Assembly: GCA_003151295.1 (NCBI GenBank)
Contig: PLXD01000161.1
Coordinates: 1 to 5,780 of the forward strand
Length of the DNA: 5,780 nucleotides
DNA from: Chitinophagaceae bacterium
GTDB taxonomy: Bacteria > Bacteroidota > Bacteroidia > Chitinophagales > Chitinophagaceae
Direction of reading: 5' to 3'
Below the pieces are notes generated by a model, which saw nothing but the letters and a program-made list of their open reading frames with translations, did no database searches and was not told where the DNA came from. Within the stretch, counting starts at the first letter, position 1. Each line of letters opens with the position of its first letter. The translations under genes and the position numbers were made by a program. Below are positions 1 through 4,833 of this stretch, piece after piece.

Positions 1-1225
1 TGATCCTGTTGAATTGAATGTTATTAAACTGGAGCGTATTTTGTTTATAGGAATCATAGAAATCCAGGAATTCCAGGATACTGATATTCCTCTTCTGATA
101 GTTAATCAAAAACTCGTGCATGAGCCTCTCGAAATCGCCGGAGAATTTCGGGTCCATGCTCCGGTAGAGCTTGTTCTCCGCAATCGCTTTTTGCAGGGAG
201 CGGGCCACATTCTCTTCCACGGTTGCCTGCGTGCTCTTTTGGGTGGCGTCGTTGAAGGCGATCATGGCCTTGGCAGATTTGATATTACCCTGGTTGCGGT
301 TGAAGAAGGGCAGGTCGATGGAAGCGCCGATGCCGTAATAATTGTAAAGGAAGCTACCCGCTTCGTCATATCCCAGCGAAAGGGTGAGGTCCGGTACGGC
401 CAGCGACTTCTGATAGTTATAATTCAACTTGCTGATATCGGTATTGGTTCGGGCGATCTGCAGGTCTGTCCGGTTACGATAAGCCGAATCCACGAGGGTG
501 GTGACCGCGTATTTCCCCGGATCGAGGCTTTGGGTTGCCTGGGAATCGGGAACGGGATCGATATAGAATTGCGGCTTAACCTGCAAAAGCAGCCTAAGCT
601 CGGATTGCTGGTCGTTTATCTGGTTGATCAGGTCATTGTATTCGCTTTGAAAACTATACAGTTGCGCCTTGATACGCACGACTTCTTTTTCGGCGATATA
701 TCCCTTTCCTTCCTGCTCTGCAAAGGCATCCACGATATGCTGCAAGGCCCTGATCTCCGCATCGTAGACCCTTGCAGATTGCTGCAGGTAGTAAATATTG
801 AAGAAATCGGTCCGCAGGGTATACTTTAGGGTCCGCAGAAGGTCGAAGAACTGGTATTCGGTAAGGGTCGCAGTGGCCTGGACCAGTTTGATCTGTTTAT
901 TTCGCTTGCCGGCCAGTAAAAAGAGCTGGGAAAGGCCTGCCGTCGTTTCATCGTTTACTCCCAAAGGGAAAAATTGATGCAACGTACCGGAATATAGGGT
1001 ATGGCCGATGCCGAAATTGGGATTTGGCCAGAGCCGTGCCTGTATGATCAGGGCCTTGTTGGCCTCGATATTATACTTTTGCGCAAGGAGCAGGAGGTTG
1101 CTGTCCAGGAACATTTTTTCCACATCGGGTAAGTGTAGGCGTAGCGTATCCACCTGCTGCTGCGCTTTCAGCAGGTTTCCCGCTGAAAGACATACCACGA
1201 TCAGAATGAATATTTTTTTTTGCAT
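1..1225 (-). CDS. TolC-family outer-membrane efflux protein (3' end cut by window edge)
   Basis: The reading frame is open from the ATG at 1225 to the left edge, giving 408 visible residues. Family members usually have about 420-450, so only a short C-terminus is missing. The N-terminus MQKKIFILIVVCLSAGNLLKA is a signal peptide with likely cleavage after residue 21. Family hallmarks are an ARLWPNPNFGIGH segment (63-75), long helical stretches around 100-215 and 310-400, an LPFFNRNQGNI turn (305-315), and a YQKRNISILEFLDFYDSY segment (376-393) resembling the repeat-end motif of CusC/CzcC-type proteins. In this family, trimers form an outer-membrane channel and periplasmic duct for RND or ABC exporters; the substrate cannot be read from this protein. 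A membrane-fusion protein and pump would be expected downstream, beyond the window. A -7 promoter element and a GTTAA pair lie directly upstream. The family call is firm; a metal-efflux (Cus/Czc) specialisation is only a guess. Confidence 0.9.
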   Translation of the reverse strand, partial: MQKKIFILIVVCLSAGNLLKAQQQVDTLRLHLPDVEKMFLDSNLLLLAQKYNIEANKALIIQARLWPNPNFGIGHTLYSGTLHQFFPLGVNDETTAGLSQLFLLAGKRNKQIKLVQATATLTEYQFFDLLRTLKYTLRTDFFNIYYLQQSARVYDAEIRALQHIVDAFAEQEGKGYIAEKEVVRIKAQLYSFQSEYNDLINQINDQQSELRLLLQVKPQFYIDPVPDSQATQSLDPGKYAVTTLVDSAYRNRTDLQIARTNTDISKLNYNYQKSLAVPDLTLSLGYDEAGSFLYNYYGIGASIDLPFFNRNQGNIKSAKAMIAFNDATQKSTQATVEENVARSLQKAIAENKLYRSMDPKFSGDFERLMHEFLINYQKRNISILEFLDFYDSYKQNTLQFNNIQFNRI

Positions 1226-1251
1226 AGGTTTCTGTACTGTTTTTGAGTGTG

Positions 1252-1259
1252 CAAAAGTA
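1252..1259 (-). promoter_or_regulatory. Bacteroidota -7 promoter element of the TolC-family gene
   Basis: Read on the minus strand, this is TACTTTTG, an exact match to the Bacteroidota TAnnTTTG element. It lies 26 bp upstream of the ATG at 1225, so the leader would be about 20 nt. No convincing TTG is seen at the -33 position; the best is a CTG about 18 bp upstream. That stretch is instead occupied by a GTTAA pair, which would fit activator-assisted transcription. The element is seen; its use is inferred. Confidence 0.6.
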
Positions 1260-1271
1260 TTAATTTTCAAT

Positions 1272-1287
1272 GTTAAACAGGGGTTAA
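1272..1287. promoter_or_regulatory. Paired GTTAA direct repeat, 11-bp period (putative OmpR-family regulator site)
   Basis: GTTAA begins at 1272 and again at 1283 on the plus strand, an 11-bp period (GTTAA-N6-GTTAA). The pair sits 12 bp upstream of the -7 element of the TolC-family gene, overlapping where a -33 element would be. Two half-sites repeated directly every 10-11 bp are typical of OmpR/PhoB-family regulators (for example TGTCA-N6-TGTCA for PhoB). The same arrangement occurs twice upstream of the kinase-regulator operon in this window. Binding by that regulator is inferred. Confidence 0.4.
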
Positions 1288-1438
1288 GCACACTTGAACA
1301 CGAATATAGTGCACTCACGGTTATTCCCGGTCACAGCGGCTGACTTACTCCGGAAGCATCGTTCATCCCTGTTCCGGCATGGGCCGGGCAAGGCGTTCTT
1401 ATTTTATATGGCAAACAAAACCGGGGGGTATACTGAAA

Positions 1439-1831
1439 TCAGCCGTTCATCGATTCCGGGGGAGGGGAGAAAGTATCATGCCAGGGGGATAAAATCCGAC
1501 CGGCGGGCCCGGTACAATAGCAGATCTTTGTTTCCGGGTTGTCGTTAGCCGGAAGGCTGAGCTCTTCGAGACCTATCTGCCAGTGAAAAGATTTGAAGGT
1601 GTTTTTATTGGTATCCGTGCTGTTATCGTAGCTAAAAGCAGCCTGCTGGCCGCAATTCAATTCCACGATCCATTCCACGGCCGTCTCCGTAGGATCATAT
1701 TTGCTATTGTAAGCATACGAGTAGTCGTAATCATTATCCCAGTAGGCCTGGCTGGCAATACTAAGGTTCAGCACCTGCAATGCCAGGATCAAAATCAGGC
1801 CCAACTTCGATATATGGATTATTTTCCGCAT
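1439..1831 (-). CDS. Small secreted protein of unknown function
   Basis: This 130-residue protein has a clear signal peptide: basic MRKIIHISK, a hydrophobic core at about 9-25, and likely cleavage after SQA (29). No lipobox cysteine follows, so it should be released into the periplasm or exported rather than anchored as a lipoprotein. The mature part opens with an aromatic/acidic run (30-46, rich in Y and D), then a segment that looks like beta strands (AVEWIVELNCGQQAAF, 51-66). A second such stretch contains FHWQIGLEELSLP (82-94), followed by a C-x-C pair at 104 and 106 and a proline-rich tail. Cys60, Cys104 and Cys106 could form a disulfide. I do not recognise the family. It stands alone on the minus strand between the regulator gene and the TolC-family gene, with 267 bp upstream, so it probably has its own promoter. 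The complementary strand also has an 83-codon frame, but only this frame encodes a coherent exported protein. Confidence 0.7.
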   Translation of the reverse strand: MRKIIHISKLGLILILALQVLNLSIASQAYWDNDYDYSYAYNSKYDPTETAVEWIVELNCGQQAAFSYDNSTDTNKNTFKSFHWQIGLEELSLPANDNPETKICYCTGPAGRILSPWHDTFSPPPESMNG

Positions 1832-1892
1832 TGAAACAGTGTAAAACTATTCAAAATATCCCCCCTTCGTAAACATTATTAATAAACAAATT

Positions 1893-1916
1893 GTTAAAGC
1901 GTTAATTGCTAAAGCG
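1893..1916. repeat. GTTAA/GCTAAAGCG repeat cluster upstream of the small secreted gene
   Basis: GTTAA occurs at 1893 and 1901 (8-bp period). A GTTAAAGCG at 1893-1901 is nearly repeated as GCTAAAGCG at 1908-1916 (15-bp period). The cluster lies about 62-85 bp upstream of the start codon of the 130-residue secreted protein, where a promoter or operator would be expected. The spacing differs from the 11-bp pairs elsewhere in the window, so a shared regulator is less certain here. No good TAnnTTTG element was found; the nearest is a one-base-short TATTTTG on the minus strand at 1852-1858. Confidence 0.3.
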
Positions 1917-1926
1917 ATATGCCATA

Positions 1927-1950
1927 CCGGTATCACTAAAATGATACCGG
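1927..1950. repeat. Perfect 9-bp inverted repeat (hairpin or operator)
   Basis: CCGGTATCA (1927-1935) and TGATACCGG (1942-1950) form a perfect 9-bp stem with the 6-nt loop CTAAAA. The left arm overlaps a 10-bp palindrome, ATACCGGTAT (1924-1933), and ATACCGG recurs as a direct repeat 20 bp apart (1924 and 1944). A run of seven T lies 11 nt beyond the stem on the plus strand, too far for a standard terminator. On the minus strand, the direction of both flanking genes, no T-run follows. It may end the kinase-regulator transcript in a factor-dependent way, or be a protein-binding site for the downstream secreted gene. Confidence 0.45.
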
Positions 1951-2098
1951 AAACCTGAAATTTTTTTCACAAGGGCTATAATCCTTTACAGGCCGGCGTT
2001 TTGGGCCAACCGAAAAATAATCAGATCTCTCCGGGGGCGCTCCACGTACTACCAGGATGAAATTTTCTTCTCAAAACGGGGCGGCTGCAGAGATCGGT

Positions 2099-2797
2099 CT
2101 AAGCCCCCGGGGTATTAAAACGAAATCCTACGCCATGTATTGTTTCGAGATTCACGTCCGGGTCGGCCTTGAAATATTTTCTGAGCTTGGTAATGAATAC
2201 GTCCATGCTCCGGCCCAGGAAATAATCGTCCTTGCCCCATACGTTCAGCAATACTTCTTCCCTTTTCAGGATACGGTTTGAGTGTTCGCAAAGGAATTTC
2301 AGCAGATCGGCTTCTTTCTGGGTGAGGTTGAAGGTCTCTTTTTCAATGGTGAGTTTGAGATCGGTATAAGAGAATTGAAGGTTTCCGATCTTGTAGTTGA
2401 GTTCTTTGTCAGAATGCATTTTCCGGGTCCTTCTCAGGAATACTTCCATTCGCATGATCAGTTCCTGGATGCTGAAGGGTTTGGTGATATAATCGTCGGC
2501 CCCGCTTTGAAATCCTTTGATCTTATCCTCTTCCATGGATTTGGCGGTCAGGAACAGGATCGGCACCATATCACTCTGTTGCCTGATCTTTTTGGCGACC
2601 GCGAACCCGTCCTTATTGGGCATCATCACGTCCAGCAGGCAAATATCGAATTCATTCTTGTCGAACTTATCTATGGCGGTCTGACCATCGGGACACAATA
2701 TCACATCATAACCTTCATCCGACAAGTTGTCCTTGATGACATAACCCAGGGAGAGATCGTCTTCCGCTAATAACACTTTTGCTTTAGTTGCTTGCAT
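2099..2797 (-). CDS. OmpR-family response regulator (RprY-like)
   Basis: This 232-residue two-domain regulator is full length for the OmpR/PhoB class. The receiver domain (about 7-123) has the acidic pocket E12/D13, phospho-acceptor D56 in LLDVMMP, switch threonine T84 in LTAK, aromatic Y103 and lysine K106 in YITKPF. The winged-helix domain (about 135-229) carries the LTQKEADLLKFL segment (158-169), a recognition helix around 196-209 and the C-terminal wing HGVGFRF (221-227). Phosphorylated by its kinase, it should bind direct-repeat DNA sites as a dimer in the cytoplasm. Its ATG lies 7 bp beyond the kinase stop codon, so the two are co-transcribed and probably translationally coupled; no strong ribosome binding site is visible. 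By general pattern it resembles RprY of Bacteroides and Porphyromonas. The family call is firm; orthology is not tested. Confidence 0.95.
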   Translation of the reverse strand: MQATKAKVLLAEDDLSLGYVIKDNLSDEGYDVILCPDGQTAIDKFDKNEFDICLLDVMMPNKDGFAVAKKIRQQSDMVPILFLTAKSMEEDKIKGFQSGADDYITKPFSIQELIMRMEVFLRRTRKMHSDKELNYKIGNLQFSYTDLKLTIEKETFNLTQKEADLLKFLCEHSNRILKREEVLLNVWGKDDYFLGRSMDVFITKLRKYFKADPDVNLETIHGVGFRFNTPGA

Positions 2798-2804
2798 AGA
2801 ACGT

Positions 2805-4079
2805 TTAATTATGGGGGATAAATAATCGGAATTCGGTGCCGATGCCAGGCAGGCTGTTCACCTTGATCTTGCCATTATGCGCATCAATAATACGCTTTAC
2901 GAAGTTCAGACCCAGTCCAAAGCCCTTTACATTGTGTACATCGCCCGTAGGCACCCGGTAGAATTTCTTGAATATATCCTTGAGATATTTTTTTTCGATG
3001 CCGATCCCATTGTCCTTGATGGAAATAAAAAAGTCGTCTTCCAGGTTGCCCGTTTCCACGACAATATGCGGATCGATGGAATATTTCAGCGCGTTTTCCA
3101 AAAGGTTCACCACGGCCAGCTCCAGGTGTGCTTTATCCGCATGGATAGCGGTGTTGTTGTCTTCCATCTTCAGTTCCACTTTGGCATTTTTCTCTTCTAT
3201 CAGGGGCTGCACTTTATTAAGTGCCTGCTCGATGAGATGCTGCGCCCTGATATTCTCCTTTTCTATCGGCAGGTCTCTTGACTGGGAAGCGGCTGCTTTC
3301 AGGAGTCGTTCCACCTGGCTTTGCAGATGCTCGGTCTGATTCTTGATGATTGCCGAATACCTTTCCAGCCTGTTGGGTTGACTCAATATATTTTCCTGGG
3401 CCAGCACATCGGCCGCTATCTTCATAACGGCCAGGGGTGTTTTGAATTCATGGGTAAAATTATTCACAAAATCCTTTTGGATCTCCGACAGGAATTTTTG
3501 ACGGTAAAAATAGAACAGGCTGACGGTCAGCCCGATTAGCGCCATGAATAGGATCACGCTGCTGATGATCCAGAAATCCATCTGTTCCAGGATGTATTGC
3601 GACCGGTGGGGGAAATAGAGCAGGATATGATCCGAATTGTCATTGTCCGTGAATACAGGCAGATCGGTCATTTCCTGCGCGGTGGCATATCGCGAGGCGG
3701 GGCTGGGTATGAATTCCTTGTATAGGTATCTTTTTTCCGAAGTGCTGTAAGCCCCCAGCACGCAATCCGTCAATACATCGAAATCGGCGAATTCCTGCTT
3801 CACCCAGAAAACCAGGGAATCCTTATTGGGAATGGTATCGGCCTCGATGATGACATAGTTTGTACTCGGGTTCCTGATCAATTGATCGAGGTTGAGACCG
3901 GGCTTGTCATTCATTTCAAGATCCTCGAATACTCCCCGGATGCTTTTCACAACGTTGATGTTGAAGGTGCGTTGTTCAAAGGAATAAACCTTGTGAAGCC
4001 AGTATAGCTGAACCCCGACGATAATCGCTACCAGCAGGGTAGCCGACAGAACGATCCATCCTAAGGTTTTAGAACGCAT
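2805..4079 (-). CDS. Membrane sensor histidine kinase (RprX-like)
   Basis: This 424-residue kinase pairs with the response regulator directly downstream. It has membrane segment 1 (about 7-28), a periplasmic sensor region of about 140 residues (29-168) and membrane segment 2 (169-192). The HisKA dimerisation helix follows with H210 in NNFTHEFKTPLAVMK. The HATPase domain shows the N box (NLLENALKYS, 325-334), G1 box (DNGIGI, 356-361), F box (FKKFYR, 370-375) and G2 box (GFGLGL, 386-391). No HAMP or PAS domain is apparent; membrane segment 2 runs almost straight into the H box. The sensor region contains no motif I can assign to a ligand. I chose the ATG at 4079 because the more upstream TTG at 4088 adds only three residues and is a poor start. 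The start region is partly duplicated upstream (see the repeat entry). It is transcribed away from the 84-residue exported protein gene. Confidence 0.93.
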   Translation of the reverse strand: MRSKTLGWIVLSATLLVAIIVGVQLYWLHKVYSFEQRTFNINVVKSIRGVFEDLEMNDKPGLNLDQLIRNPSTNYVIIEADTIPNKDSLVFWVKQEFADFDVLTDCVLGAYSTSEKRYLYKEFIPSPASRYATAQEMTDLPVFTDNDNSDHILLYFPHRSQYILEQMDFWIISSVILFMALIGLTVSLFYFYRQKFLSEIQKDFVNNFTHEFKTPLAVMKIAADVLAQENILSQPNRLERYSAIIKNQTEHLQSQVERLLKAAASQSRDLPIEKENIRAQHLIEQALNKVQPLIEEKNAKVELKMEDNNTAIHADKAHLELAVVNLLENALKYSIDPHIVVETGNLEDDFFISIKDNGIGIEKKYLKDIFKKFYRVPTGDVHNVKGFGLGLNFVKRIIDAHNGKIKVNSLPGIGTEFRLFIPHN

Positions 4080-4102
4080 GAACGGCAAATATTAGAACGC
4101 AT
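4061..4102 (-). other. Candidate 13-codon upstream ORF overlapping the kinase start
   Basis: On the minus strand, an ATG at 4102 opens a 13-codon frame (MRSNICRSCVLKP) ending in TAG at 4061-4063. It overlaps the kinase start codon at 4079 in a different frame. Its first three codons (ATG CGT TCT) are identical to those of the kinase, because the ATG lies in the upstream copy of a 14-bp direct repeat. It could lower or couple kinase translation, or be a meaningless by-product of the duplication. No ribosome binding site distinguishes either ATG. Confidence 0.25.
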
Positions 4103-4105
4103 GAA
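4069..4105. repeat. 14-bp direct repeat, 23-bp period, over the kinase start codon
   Basis: TTAGAACGCATGAA occurs at 4069-4082 and again, identically, at 4092-4105. On the minus strand, each copy contains ATGCGTTCT, the first three codons of the kinase. The 23-bp period is not a multiple of three, so the upstream ATG is out of frame with the gene. It looks like a small tandem duplication, or possibly a paired site for a regulator acting on the kinase messenger or promoter. Confidence 0.6.
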
Positions 4106-4165
4106 AATCAAATAAATAGGTACTGCAAAATTGCTATCCTTTATCGTCCGGAATGAATAAAAATG

Positions 4166-4185
4166 GTTAAGTGATAGTTAAGTGA
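4166..4185. promoter_or_regulatory. Tandem GTTAAGTGA repeat, 11-bp period (putative OmpR-family regulator site)
   Basis: GTTAAGTGA occurs at 4166-4174 and 4177-4185, two identical 9-mers separated by TA, with an exact 11-bp period. This is the best-conserved of the GTTAA-N6-GTTAA pairs in the window. It lies 87-106 bp upstream of the kinase start and about 140-160 bp upstream of the 84-residue gene on the other strand. Direct repeats one helical turn apart suit a tandem dimer of an OmpR/PhoB-class regulator, and such a regulator is encoded in the adjacent operon. Autoregulation is inferred. Confidence 0.5.
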
Positions 4186-4200
4186 GTAATAACATTTTGA

Positions 4201-4218
4201 TTGTATATTAATATACAA
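4201..4218. repeat. 18-bp perfect palindrome in the divergent control region
   Basis: TTGTATATTAATATACAA is its own reverse complement over all 18 positions. It lies between two GTTAA pairs in the space between the divergent kinase and 84-residue genes. A perfect palindrome without a loop is more like an operator for a symmetric dimer, or a melting-prone AT element, than an RNA hairpin. No gene for an obvious palindrome-binding repressor is in the window. Confidence 0.55.
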
Positions 4219-4224
4219 ATGATT

Positions 4225-4240
4225 GTTAATATTCGGTTAA
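4225..4240. promoter_or_regulatory. Second GTTAA pair, 11-bp period, in the divergent control region
   Basis: GTTAA starts at 4225 and again at 4236 on the plus strand, the same 11-bp spacing as the pair at 4166/4177 and the pair near the TolC-family promoter. It is on the side nearer the 84-residue exported protein gene, about 87-102 bp upstream of its ATG. A further GTTAA lies at 4304 inside the palindrome TTGTTAACAA (4302-4311). Its role as a regulator site for the plus-strand gene is inferred. Confidence 0.4.
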
Positions 4241-4288
4241 GAAAAAAATATTTTTTTTGTGTGGGCGGTGTATTTGGATAAATTCATG

Positions 4289-4311
4289 GTGTAATTACAC
4301 ATTGTTAACAA
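4289..4311. repeat. Two short palindromes upstream of the 84-residue gene
   Basis: GTGTAATTACAC (4289-4300) and TTGTTAACAA (4302-4311) are perfect palindromes of 12 and 10 bp lying almost back to back, ending 15 bp before the ATG at 4327. They fall in the expected 5' leader or core promoter region. The only -7-like element seen is TGTATTTG at 4269-4276, with one mismatch to TAnnTTTG and no clear -33 partner. If that promoter is used, the palindromes would be in the transcribed leader. Confidence 0.35.
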
Positions 4312-4326
4312 AAATGATCGATAGTT

Positions 4327-4581
4327 ATGAAAAAACTTCTCCTGATTGCCAGTTTAATGCTTGCCTTAACCGGGTTCTCCTTTGCCCAGACGACGACCCC
4401 GCCAAAGACAACGACTACCACTACGACGGGGCCTAAAAAGAAAGATGGTACGGCCGATATGCGCTATAAAGCCAATAAGGACGCCGCCAAAAAGCTCCCT
4501 GTTCATACGAAAAAGGACGGGACAGCCGACAAAAGGTTTAAAGAGAACAAAGATGCCGCTAAAAAACCGGCTATTAAGTAG
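4327..4581 (+). CDS. Small exported lysine-rich repeat protein, unknown function
   Basis: This 84-residue protein begins with a classic signal peptide, MKKLLLIASLMLALTGFSFA, with cleavage likely before Q21. A low-complexity Pro/Thr linker follows (21-36, containing seven consecutive threonines), then two copies of a 19-residue repeat. KKDGTADMRYKANKDAAKK (38-56) is followed by KKDGTADKRFKENKDAAKK (62-80), with a 24-residue period and four differences. The mature chain is very basic and has no cysteine. I recall similar small KKDGT-x-D-x-R(Y/F)K-x-N repeat proteins as uncharacterised in Bacteroidota; that is memory, not a search. A periplasmic or surface location is likely; a role in binding acidic polymers or in envelope stress is speculation. 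The gene diverges from the kinase-regulator operon and shares its control region, so it is a natural candidate target. It is followed 42 bp later by a terminator. It is clearly a real gene: signal peptide and in-frame repeats make chance unlikely. Confidence 0.85.
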   Translation: MKKLLLIASLMLALTGFSFAQTTTPPKTTTTTTTGPKKKDGTADMRYKANKDAAKKLPVHTKKDGTADKRFKENKDAAKKPAIK

Positions 4582-4623
4582 TTATTTATTAATACAACGC
4601 TCGCAGGCACTAATAAAATGATT

Positions 4624-4654
4624 CCGGTCTTCCCTGGTGGGGACCGGTTTTTTT
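4624..4654 (+). terminator. Intrinsic terminator of the 84-residue gene
   Basis: CCGGTC (4624-4629) pairs with GACCGG (4642-4647). An inner CCC/GGG closes around a TGGT loop after a two-base TT bulge. A run of seven T follows at once (4648-4654). The stop codon of the exported repeat protein is 42 bp upstream, so this is its natural transcription end. Confidence 0.85.
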
Positions 4655-4655
4655 A

Positions 4656-4700
4656 TTCACCATGGTCACCATCATCATCATGGTCATCGCCACCGTTAAA
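4656..4700. repeat. CAT/ATC triplet-rich stretch between two terminators
   Basis: A short simple-sequence run (four CAT triplets in a row, with CACCATGGTCACC before it) lies between the two terminators. Read in one plus frame it gives a histidine-rich string ending at TAA. Read on the minus strand it gives an Asp/His-rich string (GGDDHDDDGDHGE) ending at TAA, open back only to a stop about 26 codons upstream. Neither frame has a plausible start or promoter. It may be the decayed tail of a metal-binding type protein, or just simple repeat DNA. Confidence 0.3.
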
Positions 4701-4756
4701 GGACGATCTAACGGGTTGCTTGCTATAAAACGCCTATCACAAAATACCTATCATAG

Positions 4757-4798
4757 AAAGAGGCCGTCTCAAAACCAATTGAGACGGCCTCTTTTTTT
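4757..4798. terminator. Strong hairpin between convergent genes, probable terminator of secDF
   Basis: AAAGAGGCCGTCTCAA (4757-4772) and its exact complement (4779-4794) form a perfect 16-bp stem with a 6-nt AACCAA loop. The T-run is on the plus-strand side, continuing to 4798. The minus-strand side ends in TTTCT, a weaker but usable tail. It lies 36 bp past the stop codon of secDF on the minus strand, and after the first terminator on the plus strand. It most likely ends secDF transcripts and acts as a backstop for the 84-residue gene. Confidence 0.85.
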
Positions 4799-4833
4799 AT
4801 ATAGCTTTTAAAAGCGTTCGATTCTCTCCCTGG

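Noticed and set aside
1374..1387. CCGGC-ATGG-GCCGG hairpin downstream of the 130-residue gene
   Set aside because: The stem is only 5 bp and there is no T-run on either strand, so it is not supportable as a terminator.
14..1548. Plus-strand open frames at 14-829, 1008-1343 and 1294-1548
   Set aside because: The first lies entirely, and the second mostly, opposite the TolC-family gene, which is a coherent family protein on the minus strand. The third spans the 1226-1438 spacer and the end of the 130-residue gene. None has a signal peptide, domain or promoter.
2024..2110. GATCTCT + CCGGGGGC (2024-2038) complementary to AGAGATC (2089-2095) and GCCCCCGG (2103-2110) around the regulator stop codon
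   Set aside because: The arms are in an order that cannot nest into one hairpin, are 50-70 nt apart, and have no T-run; probably coincidence in GC-rich patches.
2282..3539. Several plus-strand frames (2282-2770, 2877-3281, 2968-3339, 3321-3539)
   Set aside because: These are antisense shadows of the response regulator and histidine kinase, whose catalytic motifs are all intact on the minus strand.
4382..4621. 79-codon plus-strand frame overlapping the 84-residue gene
   Set aside because: It is an Arg/Pro-rich frame-shifted reading of the repeat gene. The other frame has the signal peptide and conserved repeats.
4662..4808. 48-codon plus-strand ORF starting MVTIIIMVIATVKG
   Set aside because: It runs through the 16-bp-stem terminator hairpin, starts right after another terminator, and uses simple triplet repeats; no sign of selection as coding.
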